Assembly (NCBI GenBank): GCA_949358305.1
Contig: OX442316.1
Location: 3,534,001 to 3,598,000, forward strand
From: Strigamia acuminata
Taxonomy: Eukaryota > Arthropoda > Chilopoda > Geophilomorpha > Linotaeniidae
Direction of reading: 5' to 3'
Length of the DNA stretch: 64,000 nucleotides
Shown: one piece after another, positions 21,401-31,915 of the stretch
Layout of the letters: each line of letters opens with the position of its first letter
Position numbering within the stretch: the stretch's first letter is position 1
Translations under genes and position numbers: made by a program
Notes under the pieces: generated by a model
What the model was told of the DNA's origin: nothing
Databases searched by the model: none
Seen by the model: the letters and a program-made list of their open reading frames with translations, nothing else

Positions 21401-22556
21401 CCCTTATTGTTGCTTTGAAGTTCTGAAGTTTCCATTTGCGGTGAGAGGATTGTCCTGTTAGACGTAGTTATAAGTCAAAATTTCAGTTACCGCTTTCAAA
21501 ATTTTCTGGATGTGCGTCTGGACCTATATTTATTCATTCCTGTGTTCAGACTGTAACAATTGTCATAATCATTGGTTTTCAAGCAAACAATTGCAATATC
21601 TAGGGGTATTTGCCAACAAAAGTAAACTCCATTAATTATTTGTTGACATAAGAGTGGTGTAGTGAATTAATTAAGAAACTTCTCTTACTTCAAGGGAAAA
21701 AATAATGATGGGAAAAAATTGCAGATGTTTATAACTCAATCTCGTGGAATAACATGTGACAAGGTAAGCCAGGCTGTTTACCTATATCTGCAATTACTCG
21801 TATTGTCGAGATTGGGGGAAAGTTTGATTTGATATTGAAGCTGGAATGCGTCCAAAACAAGCAAACTGATTGTAAAAGACTGCACAGCAGAATAGTTGAG
21901 GAATTTATTCACTTTAACAATGGCTACCTGGTGTGCCAGATTCATATTTGCTTTCCAATTTCATTCACATTTCACTGCAAATAAGAGGAATTTGCATTTG
22001 GAGAAATTGCACACCATCGCTCTGATTTGCAGTTTAATTAGCGACGAAACATCGAAGAATAATTGAGCGCAAAATCGATCTTATTTCAAAGCAAGAAAAG
22101 GAAATTAAAACACGAATTCGTCGAGAGAAGAAAAATAAAAAAAATACATCCTAATTTTGCTTCTTTAATTGATTAATTTCTATTTGTGCCACAACATGTC
22201 CTTAGAGATGCTGCGACGCCGACTAGCAATGATGTTACCTAATCACCAACGACATCGGCCGTGCATACATGTTTACTTGTGTCTCAGCGGGGCTTCGAGT
22301 GTCGTGTAAATGCATTGTAATTCTACTGTATCTTGCGCCAGTCGCGCAGTGTGCTGTTGCTCAACAGCCCGTGGATGTTATCAGCAACTTGTTCTGTTTG
22401 GCTTTCTTGGTCGGTGGTGGAGCAATCGAATAAATATTTATCCAGAAGAATGAACGTGAAACTGATTTGATCCATGTATCGACCATCAAACGGAGTTGTC
22501 ACTCAACATTGTCCACGAGCGAGGCTTTTGTTCGAACAAGAGATAAGATGATGACT
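21401..22556. other. No supported gene or repeat
   Basis: Unrecognised sequence, AT-rich to 22150 and then slightly GC-richer (22200-22400). No splice-bounded open segment found. Confidence 0.5.
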
Positions 22557-22690
22557 ATACTTCCGGATCTCGCTCGTTTCGTAATCTCGGTCTCGGAGAT
22601 CTCGTTTTTTTTTTTAGTCTTAGGATCTCTGTCTCGGCAAAACGAGATTTCATTATTACGAGATTAAATAAAAAACGTACGATTCATGTT
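22557..22690 (+). mobile_element. ATACTTCC / GATCTCGG repeat, partial
   Basis: Starts ATACTTCCGGATCTCGCTCG and carries TCTCGGTCTCGGAGATCTCG and GTCTCGGCAAAACGAGATTT, matching the complete element at 42484-42778 in inverted order. Truncated. Confidence 0.65.
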
Positions 22691-22755
22691 ACAAGATTTT
22701 CAAAAGTTGGTAATCCCATGTACAGCCGCATGCGGCTTAAAGCCAGGTAATACGG
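22691..22755 (+). repeat. F2 right-end fragment
   Basis: TTCAAAAGTTGGTAATCCC, GCCGCATGCGGC and TTAAAGCCAGGTAATACGG, then TA. Nearly the same as 29450-29509. Followed three bases later by an A-family MITE. Confidence 0.8.
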
Positions 22756-22760
22756 TAATA

Positions 22761-23405
22761 TACTCTGGCTCATCATAAGAGGGTAACTAGTTCCTATTGG
22801 CCGAGCCATTTCACTGGTGTAGGTATACATAAAATGTGGAAACTGGTGGTTTCCAAAGTGTATTAATTTAGTTTTGTGTTTTGACCACCGTGGCGCAAGT
22901 GAAAACTCACTTGTGACCCGGATTAATTGGGGATTATCTTAATCCCTTGCTTTTATACACTTGAACAATAAAATAAAAATTCACTGTTTTTTCAAATGTA
23001 ACACTGTCTACACACGTTCTTTGAGTCTACAACAATCTTCGATTCGAATCCGACTTCCATCCGTCGTTTTAATAAGTTTTAAGAATATTTCATTTATACA
23101 AGTTGCTTGTGCAACGTCTCATAAAAGTAGGCCAAAATACCATGAATACAATGGCTATGCAGACATTGCAATCGATCAATCATAAAATTCAAAAATTGCT
23201 TGCTTTCCTGACAAAGCAACCAATAAACTGAACAAACATGTATTTTGAAAGAGTAACAGCATAAAACATTGCTTTAAGACTTTTTAAAACATTTTATTAT
23301 TAAATAAAAGTCAATTTACGTCATTTCAACCATCTACTATAATCAAACAAATTAAAAACACAACAAAACTACATTTTCTGGTGGTAGTATAAATAATAAC
23401 TATAG
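22761..23405. mobile_element. A-family MITE with nested insertion
   Basis: Left part TACTCTGGC ... ATTGGCCGAGCCATTTCAC and distal body (GCAGACATTGCAATCGAT, AATAAACTGAACAAACATG, TTATTATTAAATAAAA) follow the order of 33853-34276. Between them, 22835-23119 is foreign and bounded by CATAAAA on both sides (22828-22834, 23120-23126), fitting a 7-bp target duplication. The insert opens with the TGTGGAAAC/GTTTCCA hairpin and contains a GATTCGAATCC word like a pol III B box. The right terminus is lost. Confidence 0.65.
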
Positions 23406-24141
23406 GGTTTGCATCCGGTCCTGGGTCTGATTATAAAATATGGTTTTTATTTTACTGGTTAGAGTTTTTGGGTCATTTCAGTTTGTTTGGTTTTTTGGTC
23501 TAGTTTTTGCAGTGGTTGTCAAGCAGTTGCAATTCCAACATTTTTGAGAGTAAACAGTTTTTCTCCTTTTTATTTCAGTCGTTTAAAGCATCATACATTT
23601 TGAATTTTTTGTTCCCAAACTGTAGGAAAACAATTTGTGGAAAGTATGACTTTTATTTTTCCCCCACTTATGGGAGATATGCTGACACAGCATAAGTCAT
23701 CTCATGCACCAAGTTCGTGATTGGCGTACATGATCATTTAGTTGACTAGAGTACTTTGGCTTGGCATGAAAGAAGACTGTATTAAGCATTCTACTGGGTC
23801 TCGTTCTTCATTTCTACTAACTTTCATTTTTTTTGTAAACAAACAGAGGAAACAATCACGAAATGAAAGTGTCTTGAAGTGGAAAATATTGCAGTCAAAA
23901 TGCACACTGACAGGGAGACATGCCTTGGTTTCTATTTTTTGTGTATGTTCAAAAAATTAGATTCATGTATACAACTAAAGTTTAAATGAGTAAAAAGCTT
24001 TTTATTTCGCAGAATTAAAGAGACTTTTATGATGGTTTTGATGGTTTGTTCAAACTTTATTCAGAATTGTCCTAACATGGAACATATTCCACATTTCATG
24101 CACAAACATTTGTTATTTTTATTTTCAGTATAGATTCATAT
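23406..24141. other. No supported gene
   Basis: AT-rich DNA with short, unsupported open frames (23507-23695, 23742-23960). Confidence 0.5.
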
Positions 24142-24637
24142 TAGAGAGTTTGCGGGATGCATTTTTCCCTTACAGTTAAAGACTATACGGTATAAAAATA
24201 GTGTAAGGGAAAAATGATAAATTAAGTTTTTGCGGGCTGCACTTTTCCCTCATCACTACACTATTTCAGCCAACTACTGACAGTTAGTTATTTTGGGCCT
24301 AAAAATTCAATTTGGGGGCGTAAATGTGCAAATTTCTGCATAAAATTCCATTATTATGCTTATAAAGTATGGTTTTGGGCCTAAAATTCAATTTTGGGCC
24401 TCACTTATCATTCAATCTACGTACCTATGACTGTGATGTGTTTGATCGGGACAACAAAATAATCGCCATTTGCAATGGGCGGAGCTAACAATATAGTGTT
24501 CTCAATTCTGATTGGCTGCGCTATATTTTAATTTAGTGTTGAAAACGATACACTAAAGATTTTTTCTTTACGATATGGCACTAAAATAGTGTATCATGGA
24601 GCAAAATAAGGGAAAAATGCATCCCGCTAACTCTCTA
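24142..24637. mobile_element. GCGGGATGCATTTTTCCC MITE
   Basis: Inverted ends of about 32 bp: TAGAGAGTT, GCGGGATGCATTTTTCCC on the left, complement GGGAAAAATGCATCCCGC, AACTCTCTA on the right, flanked by TA/TA. Interior: repeated TAGTGTAAGGG/ACACTA words, two TTGGGCCT repeats, and a CCAAT box at 24511. About 496 bp. Words of this element occur in the outer arm of the 7140-9243 composite. Confidence 0.8.
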
Positions 24638-24721
24638 TTAACAATTTACAGTGGTTAGCGCAGAAATTGCTAATTTTAACCTGCAGATCACACTTTCACA
24701 CTTTTCAGGTTCAAATGCTGT

Positions 24722-24885
24722 AAAAATTACATTTCTGTACCCAAAGACATTTTTTTATTGGCAAAAATGTACACCTATGGTTAAAAAAATCTTCACATTT
24801 GGAACTGAAGTAGCCTGATAGCATGTGAAGATTTTTTTGTCCATAGGTGTACTTTTTTTAAGCCAAAAATACAGAAGTAATTTTT
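24722..24885. repeat. Foldback element, arms about 55 bp
   Basis: ATGTACACCTATGG and AAAAAAATCTTCACAT (24768-24798) pair with ATGTGAAGATTTTTTT and CCATAGGTGTAC (24823-24852). The outer AAAAATTAC/GTAATTTTT extends the match. Central loop about 24 bases. Confidence 0.75.
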
Positions 24886-24889
24886 GACG

Positions 24890-25918
24890 TAAAACTATGT
24901 CCTAATAGGATAGTTTGTTTTGGCGGAAATGTAAACCAGCGCCAGCAACGGAAATAGCGACTGGTGCAAACTATAATTGTTAGCAAACCTTAACCTAACC
25001 ACAAGCTTACAAGCAAGGCCATGATGGGAAACATTTCCCATCAAGCAATGGCGCTTAAAAAACCCTGGGAATCAACAATGTATCAACAACATAACCCAAT
25101 ACACACAGACACATTGCTTACTCCTCTCACCATTTTTCTTCATTGTTAATTTGTGACTCGCGTTACACGCGTTGCGCCACCTATATATTTCGACTATGAA
25201 TAAACACTTATGCTAATTCTACACGGCCGACTGGTCACTTCCAAACTACATCCAATGATATTCTTAGGGTGTCTATTGTAATACTCCACGTTGTAACAGA
25301 GATCCATACACTAATCGTAAAATTTAGATTTTCCCCACGCTTTATTAGAGATCCGCAGTCTATCGGAGACCCGCGCACAATGAGAGGATTTATGGTATTT
25401 CCGTGAAATGCTATTCATTTTGGAACGCATTAAGAGTAAAGCAATATACAGAATTGTAAAGTATATTTTTGAACCATAGGGGTGCTATGATATTCGGATG
25501 TAGATTGGTTGTCTTTATTTCTCCATCTTGATTAGCGTTGGGACCGCAAGGTTGGACCATCTTAGTTGTTTGTCTTGTGGCAGGATTGAATACTATTACG
25601 TGAAAAGAAATTTATAATCTAACAGGCTTACTTTGGGTTGGTCTAGTTACAACATCGTCTAGAGGATTTTGATGGATAGTTTCATATATTCCATGCTGAG
25701 TTGGGATTTGGCAGAGGTTTGAGTGATAGACAGTTTTCATAAAATTTATTGTGTTTGTGCGTAGCAACTCAGTAAATAACAAACAGTTGCAATTTGAAAA
25801 GCAAGCTGATTTTCTTTTTCCCATGTCGTCCTTTGGGAACCGGCCCATCCTCAAAGTTTCTGCTGGCTAAATTCACACAGCCTGGTCTACTGACTAGATA
25901 CCACACAGTGGTAAAAGA
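24890..25918. other. Unannotated; dispersed repeat at 25420-25565, F4 fragment near 25330-25395
   Basis: 25420-25565 (GCATTAAG, AAAGTATATTTTTGAACCA, GCGTTGGGACCG) parallels 46559-46690. GAGATCCGCAG and GGAGACCCGCGC at 25350-25385 resemble the GAGGTCCGCGG words of the F4 element at 39048. The minus-strand frames at 25612-25963 overlap in different frames and are unsupported. Confidence 0.4.
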
Positions 25919-26319
25919 GTGTTGTGTTAACCCTAACCGTAGCAACCAAAAAGAAATTTCCAACTCATCTGACCCGCATCATTTTTTCCTCGGAAGCCAA
26001 AAAGATTATTCCAAAAATGTATGAAAATGGTTTGTTCAAGGGGACAGTTTACATCTACTACTCAAACCCAGGTGTAAGTGGTCACCTCTTTTCAGTGTGT
26101 AATCAAATGTTTATTTCAAGTTTTTCAGGTTTAGTGTAATAAATAAATAAATTTGCACATGAGGGTTGAAAAATACACTGAATTTACTTTAATTCAAAAA
26201 AAACAAAACCAAAATAAACAAATAAACAAAAAAGTTATGACTGATTTCAGTTGAGTTATTTGACACAAGTGAAAGTGGTCACTGCACTACTTGACTCATG
26301 TGAAAGTGGTCAAGTCATT

Positions 26320-26534
26320 TTAATATTTTGTAACATCATCTTTAGCATTAATTCCTGCCTGAATACGGTCTGACATGGTTTCTATTAGTTCTTGACAATA
26401 TTCTGGAGTGATCGAGCCCCACAGGCCAAGTCAAAACTTAAATGTGATGGGTTTGAAAACTGAGCAATTGACTTGACTTTATGTTTAGAATCATTTTCCT
26501 ACTGAAATATCCATTTCAAAGCCAGTTTATCACC
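26320..26534 (-). pseudogene. Tc1 transposase C-terminal relic, left arm
   Basis: Mirror image of 26776-26990 on the minus strand; the stop TAA lies at plus-strand 26320-26322. Contains the equivalent of the Tc1 motif around FQ*ENDSKH (usually FQQDNDPKH, here with an internal stop) and the C-terminal QELIETMSDRIQAGINA segment ending in TKY. Confidence 0.8.
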
Positions 26535-26775
26535 TGCAAATTGAAGCATAACAATCCTTCAACACTTTGTTATAAGTATATTGGTCCATGATACCCTTAA
26601 TTTAATGTTGTGAACCGATACACATAGAGAAAACCATCCCCAAGCCATCCCAATAGTAAAATGGCTTGGGGATGGTTTCCTGTATGTGTATCAGTCCACA
26701 ACATTAAATTAAGGGTTTCACAGACCAATATACTTATAAAAAAAGTGTTGGAGGATTGTTATGCTTCCATTTGCA

Positions 26776-26990
26776 GATGATAAACTGGCTTTGAAATGGA
26801 TATTTCAGTAGGAAAATGATTCTAAACATAAAGTCAAGTCAATTGCTCAGTTTTCAAACCGATCACATTTAGGTTTTGACTTGGCCTGTGGGGCTCGATC
26901 ACTTCAGAATATTGTCAAGAACTAATAGAAACCATGTCAGACCGTATTCAGGCAGGAATTAATGCTAAAGAAGATGTTACAAAATATTAA
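26776..26990 (+). pseudogene. Tc1 transposase C-terminal relic, right arm
   Basis: One frame reads DDKLALKWIFQ, a stop, then ENDSKHKVKS, matching the Tc1/mariner block around the second catalytic Asp (W.fQqDNdpkHts). After a frame change another frame reads LWGSITSEYC, QELIETMSDRIQAGINA, KEDVTKY and stop TAA at 26988, the classical Tc1 C-terminus (kL..SM..R...vi.akG..TkY). The segment that should hold the third catalytic residue (WPSQSPDLNPIE-like) is deleted. Confidence 0.85.
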
Positions 26991-27391
26991 AATGACTTGA
27001 CCACTTTCACATGAGTCAAGTAGTGCAGTGACCACTTTCACTTGTGTCAAATAACTCAACTGAAATCAGTCATAACTTTTTTGTTTATTTGTTTATTTTG
27101 GTTTTGTTTTTTTTGAATTAAAGTAAATTCAGTGTATTTTTCAACCCTCATGTGCAAATTTATTTATTTATTACACTGAACTTGAAAAACTTGAAATAAA
27201 CATTTGATTACACACTGAAAAGAGGTGACCACTTACACCTGGGTTTGAGTAGTAGATGTAAACTGTCCCCTTGAACAAACCATTTTCATACATTTTTGGA
27301 ATAATCTTTTTGGCTTCCGAGGAAAAAATGATGCGGGTCAGATGAGTTGGAAATTTCTTTTTGGTTGCTACGGTTAGGGTTAACACAACAC

Positions 27392-29100
27392 CAAAAAAAT
27401 ACCAAAATAATACCAAAATAATACCAAAATAATACCAAAATAATACCAAAATAATACCAAAATATACCAAAATAATACCAAAAAATACCAAAAAAATACC
27501 AAAAAAATACCAAAAAAATACCAAAATAATACCAAAATAATACCAAAATAATACCAAAATAATACCAAAATAATACCAAAATAATACCAAAATAATACCA
27601 AAATAATACCAAAATAATACCAAAATAATACCAAAATAATACCAAAATAATACCAAAATAATACCAAAATAATACCAAAATAATACCAAAATAATACCAA
27701 AATAATACCAAAATAATACCAAAATAATACCAAAATAATACCAAAATAATACCAAAATAATACCAAAATAATACCAAAATAATACCAAAATAATACCAAA
27801 ATAATACCAAAATAATACCAAAATAATACCAAAATAATACCAAAATAATACCAAAATAATACCAAAATAATACCAAAATAATACCAAAATAATACCAAAA
27901 TAATACCAAAATAATACCAAAATAATACCAAAGTAATACCAAAGTAATACCAAAGTAATACCAAAGTAATACCAAAGTAATACCAAAGTAATACCAAAGT
28001 AATACCAAAGTAATACCAAAATAATACCAAAATAATACCAAAATAATACCAAAATAATACCAAAATAATACCAAAATAATACCAAAATAATACCAAAAAA
28101 ATACCAAAATAATACCAAAATAATACCAAAAAAATACCAAAAAAATACCAAAATAATACCAAAATAATACCAAAAAAATACCAAAAAAATACCAAAAAAA
28201 TACCAAAAAAATACCAAAAAATACCAAAAAAATACCAAAAAAATACCAAAAAAATACCAAAAAAATACCAAAAAAATACCAAAAAAATACCAAAAAAATA
28301 CCAAAAAAATACCAAAAAAATACCAAAATAATACCAAAATAATACCAAAAAAATACCAAAATAATACCAAAATAATACCAAAATAATACCAAAATAATAC
28401 CAAAATAATACCAAAATAATACCAAAATAATACCAAAAAAATACCAAAAAAATACCAAAAAAATACCAAAATAATACCAAAATAATACCAAAATAATACC
28501 AAAATAATACCAAAATAATACCAAAATAATACCAAAATAATACCAAAATAATACCAAAATAATACCAAAATAATACCAAAATAATACCAAAATAATACCA
28601 AAATAATACCAAAATAATACCAAAATAATACCAAAATAATACCAAAATAATACCAAAATAATACCAAAATAATACCAAAATAATATCAAAATAATATCAA
28701 AATAATACCAAAAAAATACCAAAATAATATCAAAATAATATCAAAATAATACCAAAATAATATCAAAATAATACCAAAATAATATCAAAAAAATATCAAA
28801 ATAATACCAAAATAATACCAAAATAATACCAAAAAAATACCAAAATAATACCAAAATAATACCAAAATAATACCAAAAAAATACCAAAATAATACCAAAA
28901 TAATACCAAAATAATACCAAAATAATACCAAAATAATACCAAAATAATACCAAAATAATACCAAAATAATACCAAAAAAATACCAAAAAAATACCAAAAT
29001 AATACCAAAATAATACCAAAATAATACCAAAATAATACCAAAATAATACCAAAATAATACCAAAATAATACCAAAATAATACCAAAATAATACCAAAATA
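27392..29100. repeat. 11-bp satellite, about 155 copies
   Basis: Head-to-tail ATACCAAAATA units over about 1.7 kb with only three common variants: ATACCAAAAAA (clusters at 27480-27520, 28090-28330, 28430-28470), ATACCAAAGTA (eight consecutive units near 27928-28020) and ATATCAAAATA (28680-28800). Because 11 is not a multiple of 3 and no phase of the reverse unit gives a stop, all three minus frames are open for 430-500 codons (repeats of FGIILVLFWYY). These are not proteins. Abuts the 1473-bp palindrome on its left. Confidence 0.98.
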
Positions 29101-29250
29101 ATATTTTGGTATTTTGGTAATTTTGTTATTTTGGTTATTTTTGGTTGTTTTTGGTTGTTTTTGGTTGTTTTTGGTTATTTTTGGTGTTTTTGGCGTTTTT
29201 GGCGTTTATGTCGTTTATGTCGGTATTTCGGTATTTTGGTATTTTGGCCT
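29101..29250. repeat. Inverted, degenerating TTTTGG tract
   Basis: At 29100/29101 the satellite flips strand (ACCAAAATA/ATATTTTGGT, a 21-bp hairpin) and continues as increasingly irregular TTTTGGT, TTTTGGTTG and TTTTGGCG words, ending in TTTTGGCC and a run of 11 G at 29256-29266. Confidence 0.85.
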
Positions 29251-29269
29251 CAAAAGGGGGGGGGGGATT

Positions 29270-29509
29270 TTTCTTTATTCTTAAGGTCAGACAGAGTATA
29301 TGCTACAGAGTCTGAATTTTTAGGTTGTCATGCCGCAAACAAAATTATTCCGCCAAAATTCCAATTAATTATTCATCTGGGCTCTTTTAATTAAAAAACC
29401 AAAAAGAAACAGCCTTTTTACTTATACTAGCATAAGCTTTGTATCTGAAATTTTCAAAAGTTGGTAATCCCATGTACAGCCGCATGCGGCTTAAAGCCAG
29501 GTAATACGG
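29270..29509 (+). repeat. A-family end plus F2 right part
   Basis: 29270-29301 is CTTAAGGTCAGACAGAGTATA, the end of the 12118-type A element. From about 29335 to 29509 lies the right half of an F2 element (AATTATTCATCTGGGC ... GCCGCATGCGGC ... GGTAATACGG, then TA). Confidence 0.7.
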
Positions 29510-29626
29510 TAATAGTTTATTTTTTGTAAAGATATACCAACAAAAGAATTGAAATTCAAATGAACACAAAATGATTTCTCACTGAAATTTGTGTTTCTGA
29601 TGATGGATATCGGGCGGCAAGAGATG

Positions 29627-30014
29627 TACTCTTGTTCGACTCAAAAGGGTTGCCTTCTCCCATTGGTCGAGCCGCATTACTCCCAACTCCAGTCTGTATT
29701 ACTACCACTACGAGAAGTAATTTTTATTTTTATTTTGTTTTGTGATTGCTATTACCATTTAAGTTGATATAATTTTAATTATATTTTATTTAAAAATGTT
29801 ATTTCCATTTAGGAAATAAAGTTTTATGCACAAATCATGTTTGTTCTGTTTATTGGTTGCTTTGTCTGGAAAGCACAATATTTTGAAATCGATTACAATG
29901 TCTGTACATTGTAATGCATTTCTGGTGTTTGGGTCTATATATTTTTGGATCACTACACCAGTGATACGGCTCGGCCAATGGGAGAAGGCAACCCTTTTGA
30001 GTCGAACAAAAGTA
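29627..30014 (-). mobile_element. A-family MITE, 388 bp
   Basis: Ends TACTCTTGTTCGACTC and complement GAGTCGAACAAAAGTA, TA after the right end. Subterminal ATTGGTCGAGCCGCATTAC left, GATACGGCTCGGCCAATGGG right. Body: TTTAAAAATGTTATTTCC, TGTTCTGTTTATTGGTTGC, GATTACAATGTCTGTACAT. Confidence 0.85.
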
Positions 30015-30059
30015 TAGAAATTCAACCCGGCACAACATTTTTTCTATTATCATCCCTGG

Positions 30060-30290
30060 GTATTAAACCTAACATTAGGCCTTATAATGCTAAAGTAAAG
30101 TAAATAAACAACAAAATTAATAATTCATAGCATGGTACTGAAATATTGTTGTTAATTTCTTTGTGGGCAAGCTTGACAGTCGCCATGTTAAATGCATGTA
30201 CCAAATTCGTCGTTGGAAAGGGTACCCATGCATGCGCAGAATGTGATACGCAGTTTGAATTTAGCACCAAGATAGCAGACGAGAACTGTA
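30060..30290 (+). repeat. TAGGCCT / GCGCAGTTTGAATTTAGC dispersed repeat
   Basis: Begins around ACATTAGGCCTTATAATGC and ends with CATGCGCAGAATGTGATACG, CAGTTTGAATTTAGCACC, AAGATAGCAGACGAGAAC. Parts recur at 37105, 37967, 40050, 41400, 45007, 45963 and weakly at 8384. Superfamily unknown; no ORF. Confidence 0.6.
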
Positions 30291-31551
30291 GTTGTTTTGC
30301 TCTTTGGGTTATCTAGGCAGGATTATCCATATATCTTACATGTGAGGCTGCCTAATTGAAACCATCCAGCGTTGAGCTCACGTCACAGATGGGGGATCCG
30401 GTTCCCACAAGAAAATGTTTTGGTTGTTGTTATTCTATTCAGGGATTTCTTTTTATGAGACCAACCTGATCACACGACAGCTTAGTTATTATCCAGTCAG
30501 CGAACTCCTCGTTTCCCCTTATTGAATAATCTTAATCCTCTTAGCAGAAGTGACACCTGTTACATACCTAAGTGGCAATTTTAGATTTTTACAAATAAAA
30601 TATTATGACACAAATTTCTCTTTGGTTAATTCACCATTGGTTAATGAATTACGGTCTGAATTTGAACTTTGAATGATTCATAAAATTTATTTTGTGGTTT
30701 TAGCTAGACATTTTTGTGCAATGAAATTGATTTATGCTGCTGTAAATTTGAATTTCAATAATATCTCAAATACATATTGAATTCCTTGGACCAATCAATA
30801 GTCAGATGAAAGGTGTTATATTAAATGAAGTTTGAATATGATTTGTCCACATATACATTTTCTATCGCTTTCCCGAGCACCATTATGCATTAATAAAAGC
30901 ACTAGACGATACATACACACCGTACATAGCATACCAATGGAAGGAAAATAAATCGAAGTGGTCGTAAGATGGTCGAGTTTTGCATCTCAGACGTTTCAGT
31001 CTTCCTCGAGCTTGTGCTGAATTTTGGTGGTCCTGGATGGTTCATCTTCTTCGAACCAATCTAAATGCATATTTTTGATTTCTATTTGAACAAAAGTTGT
31101 TTAAAAGAAAAATATTTAAATATGAACAGCATGATTTTTTGGAAAAAGGTTTTGTCACGGTCCTGGCTTGCGAGAGTTTTAAAATTCGAAATTTTGCGCG
31201 CATTTTTGCGCCATTTCTTTATTTTCTTTTTTTTTGTTAGAAATAATTTTGTCTTTTTAAATAACTTCAATCTCTCGAATTTTTGTGTCTCATTTTAAAT
31301 TATTTGGCCCCTATTTACTCTTTTTAATTTATCTGTATTTTTGCCTGGTTTGGAGCATTTCCTGGGATAATCACGAGAAATTGGCTATATTTATAATTTA
31401 TGCGCACTCTTCTCATTTAAATATTTGACTCTGACCACCTGTTTTGGGCTATTTTATCTTGGAAATAGGATCAACCCAGAATATGTGATCAGAGGGTTCC
31501 TCATTTTCCAAATTCCTAATTTTAGACAGAATTACTTTCGCCTTCGACTTA
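30291..31551. other. No supported gene or repeat
   Basis: Unrecognised AT-rich DNA with some T-rich tracts (31120-31300). Confidence 0.5.
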
Positions 31552-31912
31552 AGGCTCGTTTACATTGTTGCGAAATTGCGTTCGAATTGATGCAAACGCG
31601 ACAATTTCGCGCGTGAAAGTTTGTGTGGCAACCCTTCGCATGCGAAATTCCAGAGTAGACTTGAAGTCTACTTTTTCGCTTCGCTTGGAAAGTTTGCAAG
31701 CGTTGGCCAATGACAGACGAGATAGTGTATGTCGTCACCAACTTCACAATTGATTCAAAATGGCAGCACCTCGTTGGACAAATGAGACGGAATTCTCGAC
31801 TGATATCTCTTTGCTTCATTGAGAACATGAGATTGAGAAGCAAATTTTATCATGTGAATTTTTGGGCCTGACCATTTCGCGTGCTAAATTTCGCAACAAT
31901 GTAAACGAGCCT
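31552..31912. mobile_element. PIF/Harbinger-like MITE with TTA duplications
   Basis: Perfect TTA on both sides (31549-31551, 31913-31915) and inverted ends AGGCTCGTTTACATTGTTGC, continuing GAAAT. 361 bp. The interior holds a CCAAT box (31707) and an ATGGCAGC start followed by 19 codons (MAAPRWTNETEFSTDISLL) resembling the beginning of a Myb/MADF-like protein, then a stop. The 103-codon minus-strand frame (31532-31843) follows the inverted repeats and is not a gene. Assignment to PIF/Harbinger rests on the 3-bp TTA duplication. Confidence 0.75.
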
Positions 31913-31915
31913 TTA

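Larger units (their letters stand above)
26058..27252. mobile_element. Palindromic Tc1-derived element, copy 1 (1195 bp)
   Basis: Bounded by TA (26056-26057, 27253-27254) with inverted ends CTACTCAAACCCAGGTG. Each half, about 590 bp, carries the 3' third of a Tc1-like transposase gene pointing outwards, then a 3' UTR and TIR. The halves meet at a short asymmetric centre (CCCAATAGTAAA between CCATCCCCAAGCCAT arms). Length and sequence match copy 2 at 32656-33850 in reverse orientation. Because both ends and both half-genes are mirror images, this looks like an inverted dimer of a deleted Tc1 element that then spread as a unit. No catalytic DDE core, so non-autonomous. Confidence 0.92.
25919..27391. 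repeat. 1473-bp near-perfect palindrome
   Basis: The inverted repeat does not stop at the termini of the palindromic transposon (26058-27252). Its flanks 25919-26057 and 27253-27391 are also inverted copies of each other for 139 bp (GTTGTGTTAACCCTAACCG left, complement CGGTTAGGGTTAACACAAC right), by eye without differences. Symmetry is lost at 25918/27392. The 11-bp satellite begins immediately outside the right arm. Confidence 0.95.

Noticed and set aside
23037-23050. tRNA gene suggested by GATTCGAATCC
   Set aside because: No acceptor stem, anticodon arm or proper T-stem can be drawn; only a B-box-like word remains.
27171-28722. Three overlapping minus-strand open frames of 430-500 codons
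   Set aside because: They are different phases of the same 11-bp satellite and give FGIILVLFWYY repeats; open only because the unit lacks stop codons in any phase.
28741-29096. Three further minus-strand frames of 92-114 codons
   Set aside because: Same satellite artefact.
31532-31843. 103-codon minus-strand frame
   Set aside because: Lies in the terminal inverted repeats and body of a Harbinger-like MITE; no homology recognised.
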